Source of the DNA: Gautieria morchelliformis
Taxonomy: Eukaryota > Basidiomycota > Agaricomycetes > Gomphales > Gomphaceae
Assembly (NCBI GenBank): GCA_015179125.1
Contig: WHVA01000467.1
Span: 26,431 to 90,430 of the forward strand
Length of the DNA stretch: 64,000 bases
Reading direction: 5' to 3'
Part shown: positions 52,602-63,742 of the stretch, one piece after another
Layout of the letters: each line of letters begins with the position of its first letter
How positions within the stretch are numbered: position 1 is the first letter of the stretch
The notes under the pieces: generated by a model
Databases searched by the model: none
What the model saw: the letters and a program-made list of their open reading frames with translations, nothing else
What the model was told of the DNA's origin: nothing
Program-made: the position numbers and the translations under genes

Positions 52602-53770
52602 CTACTGCAAAGTCCAGGGATGGTCATGTGCTGTCTCCAGCCTAAGACGCTTCTGGCTTGTGCCCCCGAGGCCGGTTGCGGGCGCCAGTTTGGTCGTGGA
52701 CCCTGCGCCGCGGAAGGCGAGGATGTCGTTGTGGCTGCCGAACGCGGTGGTCTCGGCGCGGGCGAACTGCATGTCAGGAGAGGTGATCTTGGACATGTCG
52801 CGCGTCCATGCGCGGCATTGGGACACGGGGAACGCGATGAGGGGCGGGGCGAGGGCCTGGTGGGGGAAGCGTGCGTGTGTGTGTGTGTGAGATGGGGAGG
52901 ACGGGCATGGGCGTTACCGTCATCACGCCGTAGATGCCCGTGATGTCCGTTGCGATGAGGTTGTGGAGGCGGAGGGAGACGACCTGGACGATGCCGACGC
53001 AGGTGTAGAGGGCGGCGGACTCGATGACAACAGCCGCGATGGTGACGTAAGGGCGGTTGTGCTTGAGGCCGAGGAAGCGGTCGAGGAGGCGGCGGTGGGC
53101 GAGGGGGCGGCCGATGAGGGAGGTGAGGATGGCCGGTTTGGACCAGGAGGATCAACGAGAAAGCTGGGGAGGTTCGGAGTGGGTGAAGGGGCTGGGAATG
53201 TTGGGTAGGGGCGGCTTACCGATGGACGTCAAGAAGATCATGAAGGGAAAGACAAATAGGAGGTAGTACCGGTTCCATATGACGAGGGATCGATAGAGCT
53301 TTGACGGGTTGAGGACAGAGAATCGGGGGAGTCAGAGAGAGCGTACCAACAAGAAGACATCCTGGAGCCAGGTTGAGATGGTGAAGCCGGTGAGGGCAAC
53401 AAAGGCAAATGGATGGTTGCTGAATTGGCTCTGATATGCGATGGGACCGCCGAAAATATTGCGGTTGTCGATGAAGGCGAGCATGACGAGGTTCATCTTT
53501 CCGGCGACGCCGAGGTGGAGGGCGACCCGCTGGACGGAGAGGAAGGCGACGAGCTTCCAGGAGGCGCGGAGGCCCTCCTTGAGGTTGTTGACGGTCATGA
53601 TATAGAGGCATAGCGTGAATCCTGGACGAGGGTTATCCTGGAGATCATGCGGGGGAGAGGGTGTGCTCCCCGTAGAGGACAGCCTCGAAGCATGTTGAAA
53701 CAAAGACGGCGTGCTCGAGGCGCATGAGTGCTGGGGGCTCCTGCGGTGCATATTCTGGGGACACCGACAT
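52602..53770 (-). CDS. Seven-helix fungal membrane protein, multi-exon
   Basis: ATG 53770 starts MSVSPEYAPQEPPALMRLEH and VFVSTCFEAVLYG; next FTLCLYIMTVNNLKEG; then MLAFIDNRNIFGGPIAY and FVALTGFTISTWLQDVFLL; LYRSLVIWNRYYLLFVFPFM; YVTIAAVVIESAALYTCVGI and VQVVSLRLHNLIATDI; final exon ALAPPLIAF to LETAHDHPWTLQ and TAG at 52602. Order and spacing match a large basidiomycete seven-helix family of unknown role (GGP, VIWNRY and VIESAALY are its landmarks). Clear introns include GTACGC...GTCAAAG and GTAACG...CACCAG. The first donor reads GGGGAGC rather than GT, a possible defect. A (GT)n run at 52873-52888 lies in the last intron. Confidence 0.65.
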
Positions 53771-53849
53771 GAGAGTTGCGATGAGAACACATGATTTATT
53801 CGCCGCGTTTTAGGGCTTGGTAATACTGGTCGGAATACGTAGGCTGGTC

Positions 53850-55790
53850 TGACGCCGGCGTCCCTGTATTCGCTCGCGCTTTAGGCTGGCACCTCCCCAG
53901 GGCGTGAGGAACTCAATGTAGTAGTAGTCGGTTCCAGAGGAGCGTGCGTTTCAACCAAAGGTGCTGCGCATGGAGGGGCATCTCCATCCAGGAGCGGCCG
54001 CGTCAATAAATGGACGAATTGAGAGCGGCCATCATCAGTTGAGCTCCCAACGACACTGATGTTGCGCCAGAGCAGCGGCGCCGGGAGAATGCTGATTCCG
54101 AACCTAGAACGCGCATGGATTTCGCATGCGTATTTAAACGACGATGCGGGAAAGTGGAAGGTGGATCTTGGTACTATGGCGTTTCCACCCGTTAACGCCG
54201 CTATGTCTGTGCTGCGGCTCCTGGGATTCCCTCTCTGCGTTGCTGTTCACCGTCGTTCTTTCGGACTCGGAGAACATGCGCCGCCACGCTGTTTTCTTTA
54301 ATTTCGTGTCGACGTATCTCATGTATACGTCAGTCGCGCTCTTCACGTGCGTGCTTCAAGTGACCCTCTTGATCCACAATTCACCGCTGAGGCGACTGGG
54401 AAAAAAAAAGGGATGTGGTGCAGTTCGTGGCTTTCGCTGAAACCGACCAAACCTTGGGTGTGCTCATCATAATCGATACTGTGGTCGATTGTATGAGGTT
54501 GATGTGAGCATCGAGTTGATCAATAACGCCGCTCACTGGCGTCGCTCCTCCTGATGGTAATATTGATATAACAGGGCGCTGACGGCGACTCTCAACCTTG
54601 TCATCCATGTACGCGTCGTCTGCAGATGGAAGTGTCCCGCTAATGTCTTTTCCAGCTGTGGTTTGAAATGCGAGCTGCTTTCAGTGATGCAGAGGCATGG
54701 ACAACAAAGCTACGGACCTTCGCGGTGAGATATCACACCTTCTATCGAGAAACTGGGTCGATTGAATTACGACAAAAGCTTCTAATCACTCCTTATTTGA
54801 TGGGATTAGTCCCCCTTGTGAGTGCTGAGAGCTTTCTTTTCAGCACCCTCGCTGAGTATCCCGTATGTGTCAGTGCGAGCTTTTTGACTTCGCCCCAACG
54901 GGCATCTTTTTGCTGTTAAAAGCCATGGACTACATGGATCTTTCGCTGGTCGTTCTCACGTGCATTTGGGATAGTCAGTTGCAACCCCGATCAGTTTTCG
55001 TGCTAGGCTGCGATTAATGGTTTATTCTTCAGTCCTTTTGGTGGTCACGTTTGTTAGCTATCGTCGTATATTTCGACAAGCCAATATGGGTAGTATCATG
55101 AGCCTCTCTCTGCTCGTGCGCCTCTCCGTGTTCTGTTCGTTTCGACTCCTTTTTGCCATGTATGTTTTCTTCGTATCTCTTGAAGAATATGACTGAATGC
55201 CCGGTGATATTTCTCTAAGCATGCTCGTGACGTGGCTTAGCCTGCAGGATGGGAACCCAGATTCTAATACGTCTATGATAATGATGGGTATAGTGAATAT
55301 TGGAGAGTCGTTTTGTGAGCGTCACACAAGCTTTCCAATATCTTTCGCACACCATTGACGTATGCCCCTTGGCCAAGACCCGCTCCTCGCGTTCTTGCTA
55401 CTTGGTCTGCAGCGAGTAAGTGCTCTCCGATTGCTGTCCTGCTCATGAGGCAGAAATGATTATTGATTGGGTCTAGGACATATTGCAAATTTGGTTTCCT
55501 TGCATTCATTTCGGTGCAAAACAGACCCGCTCCACTCCGAGTCAGGCTGAGTCGAACTGGGCTCTCGATACGGAAGTCCTTGCCATTCGCTAAGATGGAG
55601 CTCCACCGGAATCATTGCGAGTGCAGGATATTCGCTGATATGTGTATGGACATTCCTTTTTGTGATAGTTTCCATAGAATATTTTACAGTAACATCCGTT
55701 ACCTTTTCGTTTGGTTGGTGGGCATCATGGTTTCCGGGATCATCCAGACGCTCATCGTGTATATCAAATGCGGTGGTATGCATCAACAGT
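53850..55790. repeat. Segmental duplication, copy B
   Basis: Partner of 29245-31130, with the same gene order and flanks. Relative to copy A it lacks about 40 bp near 54110. Confidence 0.85.
54177..55195 (+). pseudogene. Multi-exon polytopic membrane protein, copy B
   Basis: Same exons as 29644-30681. ATG 54177 gives MAFPPVNAAMSVLRLLGF, then a deletion in GFxSLSALLF shifts the frame, which recovers as SALLFTVVLSDSENMRRHA. Later segments: LLITPYLMGLVPLVSAESF, SVLLVVTFVSYRRIFRQ, SLLVRLSVFCSFRLLFAMY. The TATTTAAA box is kept about 45 bp upstream. The exon-1 frameshift marks this copy as inactive unless splicing avoids it. Confidence 0.5.
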
Positions 55791-55799
55791 CATGCTGCT

Positions 55800-57430
55800 T
55801 GACCTATACTCATATATAGTTACTAAGTGAGGGCTATGCCACTGGTAATTACTGTAAAGCTCCGTACAATTTCCGATATGGAACCGCCCTCAGTGAACCG
55901 CCCGTTCGCTGAGGTGCGTATCTTCTTGTTCACCTGGATGCATAGACATTCATCACGTTACAGTCCTTGTGTATCTAGTTACTACGCACCTAATTCCAAC
56001 ACATCTCGCGGTGCCACTACGGTAACGCTGTCGCCCGCCTGTGTGCTGCGTCCGACGCCTCCAAATTACGTTACTAATAAGAGCCGTGCTTCAGCCGCTT
56101 TGGGCATGCGCAAACAACCGCATGCCGTATGGGGGGGCGCGCACTGATGTAAGTGCAGGTAGCAAACACGCCGTACCGTAACTTTACATAAACTGAGCTC
56201 GGTCGGCGGGTCATGGGGAGCCCCGAGTCGGTGACAAGCCTTCAACGGTGAGCGCGCACGCCCATATGCTCTTGCGCCTGTACATTATGTGTGCCTGGGC
56301 ATTGTAAAGCATGCTACCGTACTAGGAAAGAATTCGCACGCACTCGAGCAGCCTATTGAATTGAGTGGCCCGCGGTTTTTCCCGAGATCGCATGGGCTGC
56401 TGGGGAGACTTTTGTACTGTAGTCACTATGAAAATAGCTGGAATGCCCAGAACCGGCGTGGTGGTGGCCTTTCAATTGCACTTGGAGGAGCGGAGGAGCT
56501 ACTAGCTCCTAGTAGAATGCACAATCCGAGGGAATCGCTTCGTAGCACATTTATGTTCATGTTATATTTCATCGTAGAATCGTAGTACTCGCACAAAACG
56601 ACTCGGAGCCCATTTTGAAAGCCTTCTTCTCCGCGTCCTCGCTCCAACCACAGAAATCGAATACAGCGCCACCCGCCCCCCCCCGCCCCCCCCGGGCCTT
56701 CAGAAGTTCACCGGCGCAGGAAGCGCCAGCGGCGTGTCCCTCTTCACGTCCAACGTACTCAGGATTGAGCTCGGTCGGCGAGCTACGCGTTACGACTCAT
56801 CTACGGGGAGTCCGGGTCTCGGAGTCGGTGGCAGGCTGTCAACGGTCCCGGTCAGCGTCAGCGCGCAGGCCCGCTTCATGGCCCATGGTAAGTTACGCGC
56901 CATGTGCTCTGGCGCAACCTCTCTGTACAGTGTGCCTGGGCATATTATTAGTGAAGCATTGCTGCCACGCGAGGAAAGACTTTCCCACGAGGGCTTATGT
57001 AATTGTCTGTGTGCCTGGGCATGCATTCCGCCACGCGATCGCGGGGAAAGATTAGATTCGCACGTGGGGAGCTTATGTAAGTAATTAATTGGGTCACGGG
57101 TGGCGCGTGTGTTTTCCGTGATCGCGTGCAGACATTCAATGTAGTCGTCATTGGGATAGCTGGATTAGAAGCGGCGTGCGGCGTAGTGACCTTCAACCCG
57201 GGGCGGAGCACAATTTCGAGGGAATTACTTCGTAGCACATTCCCCTCATGTTAATTTTCATCGTAGAATCGTAATCGTAACACACAAGACGACTCGGAGC
57301 CTATTTTTGAAGCCTGATTTACCCCTTCCGAGTCCTCACTCCAAGGACAGAAATCGAATACAACCTACCCGGGACCCCTCCCTCTCTTCAGAAGTTCACG
57401 GCCCCCTCACCCTCAGAAGTTGACCAATCC
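55800..57430. repeat. Accessory repeat copies with phosphoesterase 3' scraps
   Basis: Two tandem, decayed units. The first (about 56270-56760) carries TGTGCCTGGGCAT, CTTGGAGGAGCGG and ends with the phosphoesterase 3' end (AGAAGTTCACCGGCGCAGGA). The second (about 56900-57420) repeats CTCTGGCGCAACCTCT, GAGCTTATGTAA, GCAGACATTCAATG and CGACTCGGAGCC. Both are collinear with 60840-61440, and partly with 31480-31580 and 34592-34860. No intact gene. Confidence 0.7.
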
Positions 57431-57792
57431 CCGCCAAGGGATTTAATTACCAGCTAGATGTGTTTGTACTTCTAGGAGACGACAAAAATGCATTGTATCA
57501 TGTCCCGAACATCGCTCATACAGTTGACGATCGCCCTCTGACACTTCAAGCAAGTTTCATGATTCGAAAAAACCTGTGGCTCACTTATAAATATACCTTT
57601 AGCAAAATAATATAACTATTCATTGCGCGCTATGTATATCGGTGTTCGGGTAGGATAACTCTTTCTTCCATGCCTATCCGTGATGCCTTCCATCTATTCT
57701 TCCTCTCCCTCCGGTGATGTCATACCCCTAGACCCGTATCAAGCCTCAATTGATACCTCGCCCGTGGACGCCGCCACTACAAGGGTATTCTC
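57431..57792. other. No supported gene; tiny frame at 57683-57796
   Basis: A 37-codon frame reads SPSGDVIPLDPYQAS on the plus strand. Low support; it overlaps the end of the next gene. Confidence 0.2.
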
Positions 57793-59410
57793 TTAAGTCG
57801 CAAGGAGGTATCGTCCATCAAAAAACAGCAAAGACGACTTACCAGTTTGCGGTGCAGCAGAGACCTCACGGGAGGGAGCGTCTACAGCACTCCCAAGCTC
57901 CTTTCCGTGAGGGCTTTCATCAAGCTCGATGCCCGCCACTGCCATACAAGAGGCGTCGTCCAGCTTTTGAGATTCTGAGATCCCAGTCTCACTGACACTC
58001 GGATCGCCGAATTCTTCCACGAGTGAATTGTGAATCTGTTGTGCGGCTGCACGGAAGCTCGTTATGGGATGGTGTGCAGTGGTGCCATTAGGGTGAGCAA
58101 CCCTCTCCAGAAGAGCAAGATGACAGCGACAAATGACGATGACAGATAGACTGCCTGTAGCATTAGCCATGCAACTCAATAGGATGCCTAATAGGCTTCA
58201 CCTGTCCTGCACAGATAAAAGGATCCCTGCAATGCTGGGCTGTTGACCGCACATAAAATCGACTGACCAAGGGTATGCATCCAATTGACTCACCCTTAAC
58301 ACCTGTTATACTGAATATTAGGTATGTCTCATGAAATTTGGACATCATACAGTACCTTCATAATAATGCCACCAGCTAATGTTATGGTCAATATAAATCT
58401 GAGTTGGTATTAGATCTGATGGAAAATTGAATGGTGGCAATCAAAAGTACACACCCATATCTTATAAGACCTAGACTAATAATTAGCCATTTCAAGGCAT
58501 AAGGATGAATTAACCTACCTTGTTCGGCCAAAGTTTGGGTCAATGACGTTCTCGAGAGCATTGGAAACTCTCTCGAGCGCCTCACGAGTCCAAGGGTATT
58601 GTATAGCGTCACAACAATAACCAACGTGTCAAAAAGTATAAGGAACACATTATTTATTGTTTCCGCTAGGCATAAACGGTCTGTTAAACTGCAGCTGAAC
58701 ATGAGAATTTCTTACCCCTGACAAAGTGATATATGGACCAGCTTCAATATAACTGCTGTTGTCACTCACAAAAGTAGAGCATCCAGATCCTGAGCTTCGT
58801 TGCATACGCCTTTGACAGCGACAAACTGTAATACCATTGTTTGAGGATAGATTAATGACAGACTTGAACTTGAAAAGGGAAGCATGCATACTACACCCGC
58901 ACCCAAAGTACCCATATACAGAAGAAGACCCAAGGCCCCAAGCACCCACCGCATCCCTTGATTGTGCTGGGACATGGCATATACTCGCGCCAATAAAAGT
59001 CCTGGAAGGGAGGGTATGTTAGTCTATGACTGAGGACTTTTACCGGTAAGTATATAGTTACCTTCTACACCTGGAACTATCACGATGCCTATACAATTTC
59101 GGAGACGAACCAATGGGTCGCACACACTGTTTTGGCATCAGATGATGTATAAAATAACACATTTGTCATACTGGATATGTATGTGAACAACCTGCGTTTC
59201 ACGAATAAACCGTCTCACCTTGAGTGGCATATTTGCGACAACTAGACATGCCGTAATGATAAAGCCAAGCAAGGAAGGGTAGCGAGCGACCAGGTAAAGG
59301 ACAGATCCCAATCTGACTCCTCTGTGCCAGATATAGGTAATCTCGGATGGGAGGGTCAAGAGAGTATCATAGGCGAGCAGTGCTTCTTGAATCAGGGATA
59401 CGTTAACAGC
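57793..59410 (-). CDS. DUF6533-like seven-helix membrane protein
   Basis: At least six exons on the minus strand: AYDTLLTLPSEITYIWHRG and LGSVLYLVARYPSLLG (59400-59218); VCDPLVRLRNCIGIVIVPG; LLLARVYAMSQHNQGMRW and VLGALGLLLYMGTLGAG (from about 59001); GCSTFVSDNSSYIEAGP; NNVFLILFDTLVIVVTLYN with REFPMLSRTSLTQTLAEQG; LIRYGCVLL; and the cytoplasmic tail VICRCHLALLERVAHPNG to HNSLVEEFGDPSVSETG. Introns such as GTAACT...CTTCCAG keep frame. Family landmarks (LPSEI, LFDTLV, FPMLSRTSLTQTL, a long acidic tail) are all present. The N-terminal exon with the ATG was not found. Looks intact and expressed from the minus strand; function of the family unknown. Confidence 0.7.
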
Positions 59411-60839
59411 CCATTATTACTCCTTACACACCGAGGGTAGCAACATCCCCATATTTGATAGCCAGACTTGTAGATTGTCAGATCCTACACCACTGAATGG
59501 CCGGACCTGCTCACCTATCTGATATAACCTGAATATCCACACTCTGTTGAAATGCCATACGGTGATCGGATAATGTAAACTAAGTGGGATGGATATGAAC
59601 AGTCCACCGAAAGAACCTTTTAGCATGGCAGGGCAGAGGGGGACGGAACGGAGACCGAGGTTAAAGCCACCGGCACAAGTAGTTACCCTCGTTGACAAAG
59701 TATTGATCTTCACACGTGTCTCCATGGAAGATAAACTGTTGATAGTCAGAGAACGTGATGGCACGCTCACCGTGATCACAGTCCAAAAATCATACACTAG
59801 TGATGATTAAGAAGGTTATAGAAACACTGCTATTGAGTGCATCTGCGGCAAGGCGGTTAGGTATAATGATATGTTGGGGAGTCACGGTTTCAATCACATC
59901 AGACCCTGATTAAAGGGGATGCACACCAATACCTAGAATCCAGGAGTCCATGCTAATTACCCGAGCCCGCAGGCACGACGGAGTTGTTAGCTCGTCATGA
60001 GATCCGGAAACGGTGTTTCCCATCCTGAAGACGCAGTACCTCTAGACCTCGAGAGTCAAAGATTTCTTGATGCCTTGGATCGATTGCCAGCCATCCTTCG
60101 TGGCTTCAGTATGTTATATATCAGACATCAAAAACACTGCCCAAGTACGATGGAGGCCCTACCATCACGGTAAGTAATTTCATGGATGCAGCCCAGAACG
60201 GTGGGCTGTAGCAGCCTTGATTCTGGCGTGGCGTGGCTCTGCTAGTGTTGGCGCTTTATAACGGATGGGAACGGTGACAGTCAGCTGGTAGTGAGAGTTC
60301 GATGCTCGAGGAGCTATTTGCAACGGTTTCCAACGCACCAGACAGTGCCCTGGATGTTGATGACATGCATCGTGAGCCCAAAACGTAAAATAAGACAAAC
60401 TACGCTCTAACCTCATGTCCAGACATCACCCTACTAGATCCCACCAGGCCCGCATCCGGTGCGACAGCTACAATGGCTGTTGTGGGCCGTGTTCTGTGGA
60501 CACAGTCTGGGAAGGATAGAAGGAAAAGCCAGCCATTATAATTGTTTAAAACTATTGAGGTGGGATTAGATGAATGTCGGATACACAAAGTCACCGAAAT
60601 GCAGACCACAAAATCGTTATTTTACGCTCGACGACCCTGATCGGTGCTAGAATTATGTAACCAGTGCTAGAGCATTCTTCCGCGGCAGCTTAGTACGGCG
60701 CTTGTTCTCCATAAATGGGCTGTTCTCCGAATCGTTTCTGGCGAAAATCTCTTCTCGGCACTGCTAATTTGCGCACTCGCTCTGGATTGGGTAGGCGGCA
60801 TTCGCACAGGAAAAAGGCACGTGATACGCAGTCTTAATA
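59411..60839. other. No confident gene
   Basis: A minus frame at 59797-59417 (126 aa) and other frames lack motifs. A 58-codon plus-strand frame at 59997-60173 (HPEDAVPLDLESQRFLDALD) ends at a perfect GTAAGT donor and may be a first exon, but no partner exon was found. Confidence 0.35.
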
Positions 60840-61440
60840 CGCGCCTCTGGCGCAACCTGTCTGTACAGTGTGCCTGGGCTAATTAGTCAAGCATTGCTGC
60901 CACGCGAGGAAAGACTTTCGCACCACGAGGGCTTATGTAATCATGTGTGTGCCTGTGTGCCTGGGCATGCACGCAGCCACGCGATCGGGAGATTACATTA
61001 ATCGCACGCGAGGAGCTTATGTAATTAATTCATTGGGGTGGCGCGTGGCGTGTGTTTTCCGTGATCGCTTGCAGACATTCAATACTAGGGTAGCTGAATT
61101 GTCCAGAACCGGCGTGCGGCGTAGTGAGCCTTTGAAATTGCATTTGGAGGGGCGGGGGATGCACAATTTCGAGGGAATTGCAATTGCTATTGCTTCGTAG
61201 CACCATGCATGTCATGGTTTTCATCGTAGAATCGTAATCGTAGTACACAAGACGACTCGGAGCCCAGTTTTGAAGCCTGCTTTTTCCGCGTCCTTGCTCC
61301 GAGCATATGCAGAAATCGAATACAACCCACCCCCCTCTCTCTTCAGAAGTCTCACCGCCCCTCACCCTCAAAAGGTCACCACAGAAATCGGATACAAGCC
61401 CCGCCCTCTGAAGTTCACCGCCCCTTACTCTCACCTCACC
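60840..61440. repeat. Accessory repeat copy next to phosphoesterase relic
   Basis: Collinear with 56900-57420: CTCTGGCGCAACCTGTCTG, CCACGCGAGGAAAGACTTTC, GAGCTTATGTAATTAATT, GCAGACATTCAAT and CGACTCGGAGCCC. It runs directly into the 3' end of the phosphoesterase, showing how the repeat family and that gene travel together. Confidence 0.75.
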
Positions 61441-61464
61441 CTCAAAAGTTCACCGCGCTGACGA

Positions 61465-62175
61465 TCAGAAGTTCACCGGCTCAGGAAGCGTCGTCGGCGT
61501 GTCCCGCTTCGCGTCCAAAATGAGGTGCTCAAACGTCGACGAAAACGCGACGCGCGGGGTCAAGAAGTCGAGGTCCCACAGCTTGGCGACGAACGCGAGG
61601 ATGGACGTGTGCGTGTACGCGCCGCCCGCATTGGTTCCCTCGTGCTCGATGACGCCCGCGCCGACCCAGGGCGAGATGAGCATGGCGGGCGCACGCCGAG
61701 GCGCGTGAAGTCGAGCGTGAACGGCAGCCCGTCGGGCGCGGTCTCGGTGTAGGTGAGGTTGTCGCCGGGGGGCACGCCGACGGGTGGCGGGACGTGGTCC
61801 GCGAAGCCGCCGTGCTCGTCGAAGGTGAGGATGAAGAGCGTGTGGTCCCACTGCGGGGACGCGCGGAGCGTCTCGTAGATGGTCTTGACGAAGAACTCGC
61901 CCTCGGTCGCGGGACTCGGCGGGTGGAAGGACTGCACGTTGCAGCACTCCGGGTTGATGTACGTGAACTTGGGGAGGGTGCCCGCGGCGGCGTCGGTGAA
62001 TAACTGAGTGAGGGGCTTGATGTTCGTCTGGGCCCCGCCGCTCTCCTTGGTGCAGGTATAGAAGAGGGAGTCGGGAGCGAATGAGGCGTTGGAGTAGTTG
62101 ATCCAGGTGGCGTCCCGGGGGACCTGTGTACCGGTTGCCATCCCGCTATCCCCGTCTGTCAAGCGTTCTGCTTTC
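61465..62175 (-). pseudogene. Phosphoesterase (phospholipase C/acid phosphatase family), truncated
   Basis: The minus strand encodes the C-terminal half: PRDATWINYSNASFAPDS, FTYINPECCNVQSFHPPS, LFILTFDEHGGFADHVPPP (metal-site DEHGG), then a frameshift near 61690 after FTRLGVR, resuming LISPWVGAGVIEHEG, THTSILAFVAKLWDLDFLTP and DAKRDTPTTLPEPVNF. The N-terminal half with the family's first metal motif is absent beyond about 62175. Family enzymes are secreted phosphate-releasing hydrolases. This is the best-preserved of three copies in the window. Confidence 0.8.
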
Positions 62176-62640
62176 CCTCGTACGCCCCGTCAGCCCTCGG
62201 TCAGATGCAGATGGTGCGCAGCGAGAAACACAGTCAAGCAATGCTATCGCATATATACTTGTTCATGCGAGCAGGGAAGCACCAAAAAGGTGACTCCCAC
62301 CCGCGTCTCTCCCTGGCGTGTTTGGCAAGATATTTATTATTTCTAATTGGATGTGATTATCTACTAATTATTATTATTAGTTGAAAAATGCGCTGGGCCT
62401 TGATTTGAACACCCACCGAAGGTGGAGTATTTCAAGTTCTTTCACATGAACCCTGGCATTGCAAATCCAATGTCTGAGCCTCCTTTGTGTTGAGGTGGAG
62501 CACGGTATTTCAGTGAGCCCCAGCACCTCAGCAGATCCCCTGCCTCCTCCTATCAACATCAACTTCCCCCTGAGCATATCCAGATCCTCCGCCCTCCTCG
62601 CGGCCCCCAAAGAGAATGTGATCGCGCTTGCCGCCGTCTA
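62176..62640. other. No gene recognised
   Basis: AT-rich part near 62330-62390; no convincing frame. Confidence 0.35.
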
Positions 62641-62979
62641 GTGATCGCGTGGCAAGTCCCGATGTCGAGGCCAACCCTCTCGCAGAATGCTCCCACTACC
62701 ACTATCGGTGTTTGGCTCACAGAGTTAGAGGCTCAAGGCCTCCAATATTCCAGGTTTGATTTTCTGCATGGTAGATTTGTGGAGGAGGAGAGCCTTGGGG
62801 CCCCCATCACCAGCATTGCATGGCTCGCCGTTGAGTCACTCAAGACATTGTATGGCCTGAAGGTGGGAGATGCTTTGTTTCTCACAGACCAGCTCAGGGT
62901 AGCAGGCAAGAGGTATGGCTTTCAGGTTGGAGATCAGGAGAAGGGGCCAAGAAGGCTAAACACCACTAGATTACCATAG
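62641..62979 (+). CDS. Unrecognised ORF, 112 aa
   Basis: Open frame with GVWLTELEAQGLQYSRFDFL, EESLGAPITSIAWLAVESLK and YGLKVGDALFLTDQL, which look like a folded alpha/beta fragment. An upstream frame (RSSALLAAPKENVIALAAV) ends in a stop just before it, so this may be the tail of a larger, broken gene. Family not recognised. Confidence 0.35.
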   Translation: MIAWQVPMSRPTLSQNAPTTTIGVWLTELEAQGLQYSRFDFLHGRFVEEESLGAPITSIAWLAVESLKTLYGLKVGDALFLTDQLRVAGKRYGFQVGDQEKGPRRLNTTRLP

Positions 62980-63065
62980 TTAGTTTGTCACAAGTGCTAG
63001 GGAAATTTACATCTTGAGTTCATGGCAAGAAACACTGAAGTGAGGAACAAAAGCATGATGATGCA

Positions 63066-63296
63066 AACATGATGATGCCACATGGCCTGAATAGTCTGGC
63101 CACACTGATCGGCCAACAGGCCCTCAGGTCAGAATGTCAAATATGTATGTTCTTATATGTGATCTTTGAAGTGACATCACACATGACAATGCCACATGGG
63201 CTGAATAGTCCGGCCACACTGGTCAGCTAACAGGCCCCTCGGGTCAGAATATCAAATGTGTATGTTCTTATATGTGATCCTTGAAGTGACATCATT
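63066..63296. repeat. 114-bp tandem duplication
   Basis: Two adjacent units share GCCACATGG, TGAATAGTC, GGCCACACTG, TATGTTCTTATATGTGATC and TTGAAGTGACATCA, about 114 bp apart. Non-coding. Confidence 0.75.
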
Positions 63297-63742
63297 TTGG
63301 GTGCATATGTGTGTCATGACCCATTTTTCTTGTATCAAGTTACCCCCTTGTCCCTTTTTATCCCTCTACCTCTATGTTCACTCCGTTTGCTCTTCGCTGA
63401 ATTCACCGAAATGACCATTCGCTACTCGCATCATTCACCAATAGGCACACCATCAAACATGAGCAACATCCTTTACCCGGCATGATGGTTCATCACTGGC
63501 CCCATCACCTTCCCAATTCAACCCCCTCTTGGTGTTCCTATGGCTGGGATGCATTTGCGGGACGTCCTACCCGTAGATCATGTGAGATTGACCCAGCAGA
63601 CCAAGAGTCCGTGCAGGGTAACATATATACAGGTCTGAAAGTGTGTTTTCTTACATAGGTACCTTTGTCCTCTTCCCCCCCATTGTTTCATGTTCACACT
63701 CCTCCTTTATTCTATTGTATATGTGGTTCATCTATTTGTATC
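63297..63742. other. No gene recognised
   Basis: Pyrimidine-rich non-coding sequence up to the gypsy LTR. Confidence 0.4.

Noticed and set aside
52574-53208. 193-aa Pro/Arg-rich minus frame and matching plus frames
   Set aside because: Out-of-frame readings of exons and introns of the seven-helix gene in GC-rich DNA.
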